From Lachnospiraceae bacterium (GTDB lineage: Bacteria; Bacillota; Clostridia; Lachnospirales; Lachnospiraceae), in NCBI GenBank assembly GCA_003535955.1, contig DPZM01000273.1:1-19859 (forward strand): DNA of 19,859 nucleotides. The letters run 5' to 3'. Below the pieces are notes generated by a model. That model was not told where the DNA came from and ran no database searches. It saw only the letters and a program-made list of their open reading frames with translations. Position 1 is the first letter of the stretch. The number at the start of each line of letters is the position of its first letter. This document shows, piece by piece, positions 7,970 to 15,141 of this stretch. Both the position numbers and the translations under genes were made by a program.

Positions 7970-10645
7970 ATGACTTTGAACAAGGTGAAAATCATACTCA
8001 GGGCGTCATTGGCCGCTGCGGCGCTGACGGTGCTTGGTGCATTTCCGGTCTTTGCGGCCGGAAGCATATCGGTGACTGCCGATAAAGAAACTGCATCAGT
8101 GGGAGATGCACTTCTTGTGACTATCGAGGCCAAGGCCGAAGGCGATGGTGCCGAAGCCCCCGAGATATCCGTCGAATATGATGACAAGAGGCTTACAATG
8201 GTCAACTGCTCAACCCAGTATGGCGGAGGCGGTGGACTGATCACTCTTACCGATCTTAAATCGGAGATAACTTTTGCGGTTCTGTCCGGCGGACCTGCGG
8301 AGGTTTATGCAACTGCCGTGCTTGACGGCGAAGGCGCTGAACCGGCAACCGGCTCCGTTACGGTAAATGTTGACGGCGAGGATACAGCCGCTCTGGCGGG
8401 AGCGGGTCAGGAAGGCGGCACATCCACAGGCGTGGAAGCCGGCACTGTGATGTCGCTTGACGGAACCAAGACCATATCAACGGTATTCCCCGATGAGATG
8501 ATGCCTGAACTTTTCTCCAAGACTACTGCTACTTATAACGGAACCACAATTGAGGCTGCCAAGTTCGATATGGGCAACCTTGTACTTGTATATGTAACGG
8601 ATGCGGCAACCAACTCAGGTAATTTCTGTATTATAGATCAGGCTACGGGAGAACTTACTGATTTCCGTATGATAAGGGGTATAGAGAACCGGTTCATCAT
8701 AGTTCTGAAGGCTCCTGAAAGCGTTGAGGTGCCGCTCAACTTTACGAAGGCCACGCTTATGTGGAACGATCAGACTCTGGAAGCTTACACGTTGATAGAT
8801 TCATCAGCGAGTGACGGGATCTCCGAAGGCGGTGTGAATTCCAAGGATTTCTTCCTGGTTTATGCCATGAGTTCTGAGGGTAATGAAGGATGGTATCTTT
8901 ATGACCAGTCCGAGGGTACATACCAGAGATATCTGCAGGTTATCAGGAATTCTGTCGATGAAGAAGGAAATAAGATGCCCATAACCGATGCCGCGAAGGA
9001 GGAAGCTGCGAAGAAATACGAGCAGCCCATGTTCATCAGGCTTATAGTGATAATCGCTCTTGCAGTGATCACTCTTATACTTCTTATCCTTACTATTGTA
9101 TTTGGCGTAAAGCTCAGGAAGAAGGAAGATGAGGAATATACCCTTCCCGCCGATCCCTTCGAGTCAAGGAGGCCTGTGCCAGCAACAAGAAGGGCTCTTG
9201 TCCGTGACGACGATGATGACGAAGACGACGATGACGATGATGATGAAGAAGATGATGAAGACGACGATGATGATGATGATGAGGAGGATGATGAAGACGA
9301 CGACGAAGATGATGACGATGAAGACGAAGATGATGAAGACGAAGAAGATGAAGATGATGAAGACGAAGATGATGATGAAGACGATAATGTAGAAGATAAA
9401 AAGCCGGCAAAAACCAAAGGCCCTGTTATCAAGGCCAAGGATATAGCCGATTGGCAGATGAATGAGGACAACAATCGTAAAGGGGCGGGCGGCGCCAAGT
9501 CAGATGATGCCGGAGATGTATTAAAACCCAGGAAACAGAAGAAACGTAAGGATGAACCTTTTGGCACGCCTCAAGCAATTGACTGGTCAGAGATGGAGTC
9601 GGTTGTAAGAAATGCAGCATCCGATTCAAGGCGACCTACCGGTAACAACACCAACAGTCTTCCTTCAAGATACAGGAATGAAGAGGAAGCAAAGCCTGTT
9701 AAGAAGAATGCCGGTAAGGAACCTGTAAAGGAAGTTAAGAAAGAGGCAGTTCCCGTAAAGAACGAAGCTCCCGAAAGAAAGGAAGCACCCGTAAGAGAGG
9801 CTGCACCGGCAAGACCGGTGAAACCTGCTGCAGGTGCGGCAGGATCGATAGGAGCAGGTGCTGTGGGCGCAGCAGGTTCAGCTGTCGTATCTGCTGCAAC
9901 TCCGATCGTTCCCGCAAATATGCCGGGCAAACCTTCGTTTGACAACAGGAATGAGAATGCCTACAAGGCTCCCACTCCCAAGGAGGAGATAAAAGAGGAG
10001 AAGAAGGGGCTCTTCGGCAAGAAGAAGGGCGGTCTCTTCTCATATGACGACGATGATGAAGACGAAGATGATGAAGATGACGATGAGGGCTTCAGCTTCT
10101 TCAGACGAGATAAGAAGAAGGTTCCCAAGAAGGTTCCGCCCAAGGATGAGGTAAAGCAGGATCAAGGATATGCCCATCACCAGGTCAACCAGCCTTACGG
10201 CGGCAACCAGCAGCCTTATGGCGGACAGGGCTATAATCAGGGCTACAATCAGGGTTATGACGGTCAGTACGGCGGTCAGGCTTATGGCAGCCAGGGTTAT
10301 AATCAGGGTTATCCCGGCGGACAGTACGGTCAGGGTCAGTATGGCGGCCAGGCCGGGTATGGCGGGCAACCTTACGGACAGCAGGCTTATCCCGGTCAGG
10401 GATACAACCAGGGTTATCCCGACCAGTATGGAGGTCAGGCCGGATATGGCGGGCAGCCTTATGACCGGCAGGGCTATCCCGGTCAGGGTTACGATCAGGG
10501 TTATCCCGGTCAGGGAGGTTATGACCAGTCCTATATGAACGGTCAGGGCGGCCTTCAGTATCAGGAAGTTCCGAATCAGCCGCTCTATAATACGACTGAT
10601 TTTGATGAGGACTTTGAGTTCGAATTCCTGAATGTAGATCAATAG
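7970..10645 (+). CDS. Cohesin-like membrane protein with a poly-acidic and prion-like cytoplasmic tail
   Basis: This is an 891-residue single-pass protein. A signal peptide (residues 1-29, ending PVFA) precedes an extracellular cohesin/Ig-like beta domain (about 31-130) and a second domain (about 155-340) of a kind common in Lachnospiraceae surface proteins. A transmembrane helix spans about 356-380, followed by the stop-transfer KLRKK. The cytoplasmic part holds 60 consecutive Asp/Glu (413-472), a Lys/Ala/Pro/Glu-rich segment (about 540-670), a second acidic patch near 695-708 flanked by lysines, then a Gln/Gly/Tyr-rich stretch (741-865) and an acidic-aromatic end. GAAAGGAG precedes the ATG, 14 bases after the glucosaminidase gene. 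The function is unknown. Co-expression with a wall hydrolase and ClpC suggests an envelope scaffold or sensor, which is inference. Confidence 0.8.
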   Translation: MTLNKVKIILRASLAAAALTVLGAFPVFAAGSISVTADKETASVGDALLVTIEAKAEGDGAEAPEISVEYDDKRLTMVNCSTQYGGGGGLITLTDLKSEITFAVLSGGPAEVYATAVLDGEGAEPATGSVTVNVDGEDTAALAGAGQEGGTSTGVEAGTVMSLDGTKTISTVFPDEMMPELFSKTTATYNGTTIEAAKFDMGNLVLVYVTDAATNSGNFCIIDQATGELTDFRMIRGIENRFIIVLKAPESVEVPLNFTKATLMWNDQTLEAYTLIDSSASDGISEGGVNSKDFFLVYAMSSEGNEGWYLYDQSEGTYQRYLQVIRNSVDEEGNKMPITDAAKEEAAKKYEQPMFIRLIVIIALAVITLILLILTIVFGVKLRKKEDEEYTLPADPFESRRPVPATRRALVRDDDDDEDDDDDDDEEDDEDDDDDDDEEDDEDDDEDDDDEDEDDEDEEDEDDEDEDDDEDDNVEDKKPAKTKGPVIKAKDIADWQMNEDNNRKGAGGAKSDDAGDVLKPRKQKKRKDEPFGTPQAIDWSEMESVVRNAASDSRRPTGNNTNSLPSRYRNEEEAKPVKKNAGKEPVKEVKKEAVPVKNEAPERKEAPVREAAPARPVKPAAGAAGSIGAGAVGAAGSAVVSAATPIVPANMPGKPSFDNRNENAYKAPTPKEEIKEEKKGLFGKKKGGLFSYDDDDEDEDDEDDDEGFSFFRRDKKKVPKKVPPKDEVKQDQGYAHHQVNQPYGGNQQPYGGQGYNQGYNQGYDGQYGGQAYGSQGYNQGYPGGQYGQGQYGGQAGYGGQPYGQQAYPGQGYNQGYPDQYGGQAGYGGQPYDRQGYPGQGYDQGYPGQGGYDQSYMNGQGGLQYQEVPNQPLYNTTDFDEDFEFEFLNVDQ
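10349..10522 (+). repeat. Two tandem 87-base repeats coding the Q/G/Y-rich tail
   Basis: Two in-frame units (10349-10435 and 10436-10522) each encode 29 residues beginning QAGYGGQPY and containing YPGQGY(N/D)QGYP. Looser versions of QGYNQGY and QYGGQ lie just upstream. Conserved amino acids with scattered silent changes suggest an old duplication kept by selection for composition. Confidence 0.75.
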
Positions 10646-10663
10646 GAATAAAGGCGATATATT

Positions 10664-13120
10664 GTGGGATTAGAATACACGGCAAAATCAAAAAAGGTTC
10701 TGGATACGGCAAGAAAGATATCCAGATCATATAAGCACGGCTATATAGGCTCGGAGCACCTGCTCCTGGCCTTTATGGTTGAGGGGAATTCCGTCGTTAG
10801 CGAGGTGCTTAAGAAGAATGAGGTGTCGCGCGATACGATAAAGGACCTTATTGAGAAGCAGATATCTCCCGGAGGGGATGTCCTGGTTATGGACAGGGAC
10901 GGGTATACTCCCAAGTTCCTGGAAATCCTGGATATGGCAGATGAGATTGCCGTTTCCATGGATGATGACAAGATAGGGACGGAGCATCTGCTTATCGCCA
11001 TTATAAGAGATGGTGACAACCTGGCTGTCAGGATACTGAATACTCTGGGAGTGAACCTCCAGAAGCTGTATGTGGACATCCTTATGGCAATAGGTGAAGA
11101 TGTTAACAAGTATAAGGACCAGATACAGAATTCAAGACAGGGTCAGCGGGGAATGCCCGGAAACCAGCTGCTTATCGACAAGTACAGCAGGGATCTGACC
11201 GAACTTGCCGCTGCCGGCAAGTTGGATCCTGTTATTGGACGCGAAACGGAGATTCAGAGGATAATCCAGACCCTCAGCCGACGGACCAAGAACAATCCCT
11301 GTCTGGTAGGTGAACCGGGTGTGGGTAAAACGGCGATCGTTGAAGGCCTGGCCAGAAGGATAGTTGAAGGTGCGGTGCCCCGTACGGTGCAGGGCAAGAG
11401 GCTGTTGACCCTTGATATGGCATCCATGGTAGCCGGAACCAAGTACAGGGGTGAGTTCGAAGAGCGTATCAAAAAGGTTATTAACGAAGTAATAGAGAAT
11501 AAGAACATCATACTCTTTGTGGATGAGCTTCATACACTTATAGGCGCGGGCGGGGCAGAAGGAAGCCTGGATGCTTCCAATATCTTAAAGCCCTCATTGT
11601 CAAGAGGTGAGGTTCAGCTCATAGGAGCCACTACCCATGACGAATACAGGAAATATATCGAAAAGGATGCGGCTCTTGAGAGAAGGTTCCAGCCGATCAA
11701 CGTGGAAGCGCCTTCGGTTGAGGATTCCATAAAGATACTTAAGGGCATCAGGAACGGATATGAGAAGCATCATGGTGTTGTGATCACCGATGAGGCTGTT
11801 GAAGCCTGTGTTAAGCTGTCCGACAGGTATATAAGCGACCGTTTCCTTCCCGACAAGGCCATAGACCTTATGGATGAAGCAGCGGCAAAGCTAAGGATCG
11901 TCGGACTTAAATCACCTGCAGGTCTTGAAGAGCTTAAGGACAGGCTTGAAAGAATTGAGGAAGAAAAGGAGAATGCTTTAAGGCAGGATGATCTTCCGCA
12001 TTTTGCGTCGCTTAAGTCGGAGCAGGAGAAGCTTCAGAAGGAATACGAGAAGAAAAAGAAGAAGTATATAGCCAAAACCGAGGAATTGTCAACGGTTGGC
12101 CCTGACATAATAGCCGATATCGTATCCGAATGGACAAAGATTCCGGTGAAGAAGCTTGCTGAAGGAGAGACAGCAAAGCTTAACCGCATGGAGAAGACCC
12201 TGAAGGCAAGAGTGATAGGCCAGGATGAGGCCGTATCGGCTGTTGTCAGGGCGATAAAGAGAGGCAGGGTAGGACTTAAGGAGAAAAACCGTCCCATCGG
12301 ATCCTTCCTTTTCTTAGGACCTACAGGTGTCGGTAAGACAGAGCTTAGTAAGGCCCTTACAGAGGTTCTGTTCGGAACCGAGAATGCCATGATAAGGGTA
12401 GACATGTCCGAATACATGGAGAAGCATACGGTAAGCAAGATGATAGGGTCACCTCCCGGATATGTTGGCTTTGAAGAAGGCGGACAGCTGTCCGAGAAGG
12501 TAAGGAGAAATCCCTATTCGGTGGTTCTTTTTGATGAGATAGAGAAGGCCCATCCGGATGTCTTCAACATTCTTCTTCAGGTTCTTGATGAAGGAACCAT
12601 AACCGACTCCAACGGAAGGAAGGTATCCTTCAAGAACTGTGTCATAATCATGACAAGCAACGCAGGAGCGAACAGGATCATCGATCCCAAGCACCTTGGC
12701 TTTGTTACCGAGGTGAATGAGAAGGCCGACCATAACAAGATGAAGGAAGGCGTAATGGATGAGGTAAAGAAGATATTCAAGCCCGAGTTCATCAACCGTA
12801 TAGACGAGATAATAGTATTCCGGTCACTTGACCAGGAAAATATGAAGAAGATAGTTACCCTGCTTACAGGTCAGCTCGCGGGCCGGCTTAAGGAAGAGAT
12901 GAATGTGACCCTCACGGTTGCGGACTCCGTTAAGAAGCATATTGCCCTTAAGGGCGCCGATAAGAAATTCGGTGCCAGACCATTAAAGAGGGCCATACAG
13001 ACAATGCTTGAGGATAAGCTTGCGGAAGCGGTGCTCGAAGGCAGGATAAAGGAAAATGACAGGGTCAGGGTGACCATGAAAAAGGGTGAGATAGAAATAT
13101 TAAGTCAGGACGCCGGTTGA
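10664..13120 (+). CDS. clpC: ATP-dependent Clp protease ATP-binding subunit ClpC
   Basis: ClpC is a hexameric AAA+ unfoldase that feeds substrates to ClpP. The 818-residue order is standard: N-terminal Clp repeat domain (1-145), AAA-1 with Walker A GEPGVGKTA (216-224) and Walker B ILFVDELH, a short coiled M-domain/UVR region (about 410-475), AAA-2 with Walker A GPTGVGKTE (552-560) and Walker B VVLFDEIEKAHPD, and the ClpP-docking loop LGF (678-680). The start is GTG with AAAGG nine bases upstream. It begins 18 bases after the acidic membrane-protein gene with no visible promoter or CtsR operator between them, so it is probably co-transcribed. The ctsR-mcsA-mcsB genes that precede clpC in Bacillus are absent here. 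Confidence 0.96.
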   Translation: MGLEYTAKSKKVLDTARKISRSYKHGYIGSEHLLLAFMVEGNSVVSEVLKKNEVSRDTIKDLIEKQISPGGDVLVMDRDGYTPKFLEILDMADEIAVSMDDDKIGTEHLLIAIIRDGDNLAVRILNTLGVNLQKLYVDILMAIGEDVNKYKDQIQNSRQGQRGMPGNQLLIDKYSRDLTELAAAGKLDPVIGRETEIQRIIQTLSRRTKNNPCLVGEPGVGKTAIVEGLARRIVEGAVPRTVQGKRLLTLDMASMVAGTKYRGEFEERIKKVINEVIENKNIILFVDELHTLIGAGGAEGSLDASNILKPSLSRGEVQLIGATTHDEYRKYIEKDAALERRFQPINVEAPSVEDSIKILKGIRNGYEKHHGVVITDEAVEACVKLSDRYISDRFLPDKAIDLMDEAAAKLRIVGLKSPAGLEELKDRLERIEEEKENALRQDDLPHFASLKSEQEKLQKEYEKKKKKYIAKTEELSTVGPDIIADIVSEWTKIPVKKLAEGETAKLNRMEKTLKARVIGQDEAVSAVVRAIKRGRVGLKEKNRPIGSFLFLGPTGVGKTELSKALTEVLFGTENAMIRVDMSEYMEKHTVSKMIGSPPGYVGFEEGGQLSEKVRRNPYSVVLFDEIEKAHPDVFNILLQVLDEGTITDSNGRKVSFKNCVIIMTSNAGANRIIDPKHLGFVTEVNEKADHNKMKEGVMDEVKKIFKPEFINRIDEIIVFRSLDQENMKKIVTLLTGQLAGRLKEEMNVTLTVADSVKKHIALKGADKKFGARPLKRAIQTMLEDKLAEAVLEGRIKENDRVRVTMKKGEIEILSQDAG

Positions 13121-13151
13121 TTTTCATGTGGTAAATAAGCCGTTTTTGGGT

Positions 13152-13163
13152 TATACTAAAAAC
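13152..13163 (+). promoter_or_regulatory. Possible weak promoter -10 before the 136-residue gene
   Basis: TATACT (13152-13157) lies between the inverted arms GTTTTT (13142-13147) and AAAAAC (13158-13163). No good -35 is found at 16-18 bases, so this could depend on an activator or be chance. The clpC-to-next-gene gap of 82 bases contains no convincing terminator. Confidence 0.3.
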
Positions 13164-13202
13164 AGGTTCAATTAATTTTCCTGATCAAGAAGGGGGTTAA
13201 AG

Positions 13203-13613
13203 ATGTCAGTAGTTGCGGAATTGATTAAGACCGAGGCTGACGGTGGTTTAAGCTTTGGAAACTATGAGCTTAACGAGAAGGCCAAGAAAGAGGATTACGA
13301 ATGCGCAGGCAATCTCTATAAGGTTAAGACCTTTAAGGAGATCACCAAGCTCGAGCGTGACGGGATGTTTGTTTATGAATCGGTTCCCGGAACCAGTGTT
13401 CATGATTTTCAGGCTACGGATGAAGGCGTTTCATTCATCGTATGCGGCCCGGAAGATGCGCAGATAACGGTCGGTGTTAAGGAGGACACGGAGTACGAGA
13501 TCACTGTGGGCGGTAAGAGTACCGGTAAGGTTAAGAGCAACCTCGGCGGTAAGCTGAATCTAAGTGTTGAACTTGCAGGCAATGGTGATGTCCCTGTTGT
13601 GATCCGGTTGTAA
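13203..13613 (+). CDS. Small conserved protein of unknown function between clpC and radA
   Basis: This 136-residue protein has no signal peptide or membrane helix and is probably cytoplasmic and beta-rich. Characteristic segments are GGLSFGNYEL near the start, YKVKTFKEITKLERDGMFVYESVPGTSVHDF in the middle, and EDAQITVGVKEDTEYEI near the end. I recall very similar Lachnospiraceae proteins labelled endosialidase or endosialidase chaperone in databases, but I see no sialidase motif, and at this length an enzyme of that kind is unlikely. AGAAGGGGG precedes the ATG. The stop is followed after two bases by radA's ATG, indicating translational coupling and a possible functional link to RadA or ClpC. 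I do not assign a function. Confidence 0.75.
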   Translation: MSVVAELIKTEADGGLSFGNYELNEKAKKEDYECAGNLYKVKTFKEITKLERDGMFVYESVPGTSVHDFQATDEGVSFIVCGPEDAQITVGVKEDTEYEITVGGKSTGKVKSNLGGKLNLSVELAGNGDVPVVIRL

Positions 13614-13615
13614 TC

Positions 13616-14995
13616 ATGGCTAAGGGTAAGTTAACTACAGTATATTTCTGCAATTCCTGCGGTTATGAATCATCCAAGTGGATGGGACAATGCCCGGGAT
13701 GCCATTCCTGGAACACATTTACTGAAGAGACTGTAAACAGGCAGGCGGCCAAGGGAAGATATTCCCTGTCGTCTGCCGTTTCATCGGAAAGCGGTAAGCC
13801 GGTATCTCTTTCCGGGATCGAGCTTAACGATGAAGATAAGATAGATACACATATAGAAGAGCTTAACAGGGTCCTTGGGGGAGGCATAGTCCGGGGATCG
13901 TTAACTCTTGTCGGAGGAGACCCCGGTATCGGCAAGTCGACACTCCTTTTACAGGTGTGCAGGCAGTTGTCATCCGATAAGGTGCCGGTACTGTACATAT
14001 CGGGGGAGGAATCACTCAAACAGATAAAAATGAGAGCGGAGAGGCTGGGTGAATTTACGGATTCGCTTAAGCTTCTGTGTGAAACCGATCTTTCGATCGT
14101 TGAGGAAACGATAAGGAAAGAGAAACCGTCCGTTGTCGTAATAGATTCCATACAGACGATGTTTTCCGAGGACGTATCGTCGGCACCGGGATCAGTTTCC
14201 CAGGTAAGGGAGGCAACGGGAGTCCTTCTTAAGCTGTCAAAGACTCTGGCCACTTCGATCTTTATTGTAGGTCACGTTACCAAGGAGGGGACTGTTGCGG
14301 GTCCAAGGGTATTGGAACACATGGTGGATACCGTTCTCTATTTCGAGGGTGACAGGCACGCATCATACAGGATATTGAGAGGAGTCAAGAACCGTTTCGG
14401 TTCCACCAATGAGATCGGTGTCTTTGAGATGAGAAACGAAGGCCTTATTGAGGTATCAAACCCTTCCGAGTACATGTTAAACGGCCGTCCCAAGGATGCT
14501 TCCGGTTCGGTGGTCGTATGTGCTCTTGAAGGTACAAGGCCCTTACTTATCGAGCTTCAGGCACTTGTGTGTCATTCCGGTTTCGGCATTCCAAGACGTC
14601 AGACAACAGGTGCCGATCTTAACAGGTTAAACCTCTTAATGGCCGTACTTGAGAAGAGGGTAGGGCTCCATCTGGGTGAATGTGATGCCTATGTAAATGT
14701 TGCGGGTGGGATGAAGCTTAACGAGCCGGCGATCGATCTTGGTATAGTGCTTGCCATAGTATCAAGCTTTAAGAATGTGGCGATACCGGGGGACGTGATC
14801 GCCTTTGGGGAAGTAGGCTTGAGCGGTGAGGTCAGAAGTGTCAGCATGGCTGAATCCAGGATCAGGGAAGCCCGAAAGCTTGGCTTTAATACCTGCATCC
14901 TGCCGGCCGGAAACAAGGGTCAGGTTAAGGATGCCGGGAGTGAGATGAAGCTTGTCTTTGTTGAGAATGTCAGGGAAGCCCTGAAGTCCCTCTGA
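13616..14995 (+). CDS. radA: DNA repair protein RadA/Sms
   Basis: RadA is a RecA-like ATPase and DnaB-type helicase that drives branch migration in recombinational repair and transformation. The 459-residue protein has the N-terminal C4 zinc finger (FCNSCGYES...QCPGCHSW), Walker A GGDPGIGKST (100-109), the RadA-specific KNRFG motif (258-262), and a C-terminal Lon-like domain (VNVAGGMKLNEPAIDLGIVLAIVSS). It starts two bases after the preceding stop with no strong Shine-Dalgarno sequence of its own, so it probably depends on coupling. The clpC-radA order follows Firmicutes synteny, where disA often comes next; here disA is absent and a chemoreceptor follows. A REP-like element begins two bases after the stop. 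Confidence 0.96.
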   Translation: MAKGKLTTVYFCNSCGYESSKWMGQCPGCHSWNTFTEETVNRQAAKGRYSLSSAVSSESGKPVSLSGIELNDEDKIDTHIEELNRVLGGGIVRGSLTLVGGDPGIGKSTLLLQVCRQLSSDKVPVLYISGEESLKQIKMRAERLGEFTDSLKLLCETDLSIVEETIRKEKPSVVVIDSIQTMFSEDVSSAPGSVSQVREATGVLLKLSKTLATSIFIVGHVTKEGTVAGPRVLEHMVDTVLYFEGDRHASYRILRGVKNRFGSTNEIGVFEMRNEGLIEVSNPSEYMLNGRPKDASGSVVVCALEGTRPLLIELQALVCHSGFGIPRRQTTGADLNRLNLLMAVLEKRVGLHLGECDAYVNVAGGMKLNEPAIDLGIVLAIVSSFKNVAIPGDVIAFGEVGLSGEVRSVSMAESRIREARKLGFNTCILPAGNKGQVKDAGSEMKLVFVENVREALKSL

Positions 14996-14997
14996 TG

Positions 14998-15023
14998 ACA
15001 CGGAGATGGTTCTTTTGTCTTCA
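14998..15023 (+). repeat. 26-base REP-like element, copy 2 (after radA)
   Basis: This is the second copy of the element found after purM. It has the same length and the same two-base offset from the stop codon, and differs by three transitions (G to A, C to T, C to T). It keeps GGTTCTT and TGTCTTCA. Its hairpin is weaker than that of copy 1. Confidence 0.6.
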
Positions 15024-15024
15024 A

Positions 15025-15041
15025 CAATTTTCTGAAAATTG
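15025..15041. promoter_or_regulatory. Perfect 17-base palindrome upstream of the chemoreceptor promoter
   Basis: CAATTTTC and GAAAATTG flank a single central T. The palindrome is centred about 40 bases upstream of the candidate -35. AAAATTGGT recurs directly at 15066-15074, touching that -35. An ATGAT-AAA-ATCAT inverted repeat (15052-15064) lies between them. A dimeric regulator site is plausible but unproven in this AT-rich stretch. Confidence 0.4.
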
Positions 15042-15072
15042 GTGATAATAAATGATAAAATCATAAAATTGG

Positions 15073-15101
15073 TTGAAAACATCGTCATTCTGCTATAAAA
15101 T
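15073..15101 (+). promoter_or_regulatory. Candidate sigma-A promoter for the chemoreceptor
   Basis: TTGAAA (15073-15078), 17 bases, then TAAAAT (15096-15101), preceded by TG at 15091-15092. It lies 40 bases before the ATG at 15142. A sigma-28 type -10 was looked for here and not found. Confidence 0.6.
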
Positions 15102-15141
15102 TATGATATCTAAGCATTTCAGCCTAAAGGGGGATTTGACG

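Noticed and set aside
8078..8085. GCCGATAA as a second sigma-28 -10 box
   Set aside because: It lies inside a coding region (Ala-Asp-Lys codons) and has no TAAA-like -35 fifteen bases upstream.
9129..9392. + strand frame rich in Met, Thr and Lys inside the acidic region
   Set aside because: It is a frame-shifted reading of GAT/GAC/GAA repeats with no ribosome binding site or homology.
8899..9567. Reverse-strand reading frame encoding a long poly-serine tract
   Set aside because: It is the complement of the acidic run (GAN codons read backwards) within a convincing + strand gene.
9206..10522. CRISPR-like or microsatellite repeat array
   Set aside because: The repeats are in-frame coding repeats without regular spacers.
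10040..10642. Reverse-strand hydrophobic frame opposite the Q/G/Y tail
   Set aside because: It mirrors the repeat codons of the real gene; the Leu/Ile/Thr richness comes from complemented Gln/Gly/Tyr codons.
15073..15141. Upstream TTG start for the chemoreceptor
   Set aside because: It overlaps the likely promoter, and the ATG at 15142 has a strong ribosome binding site.
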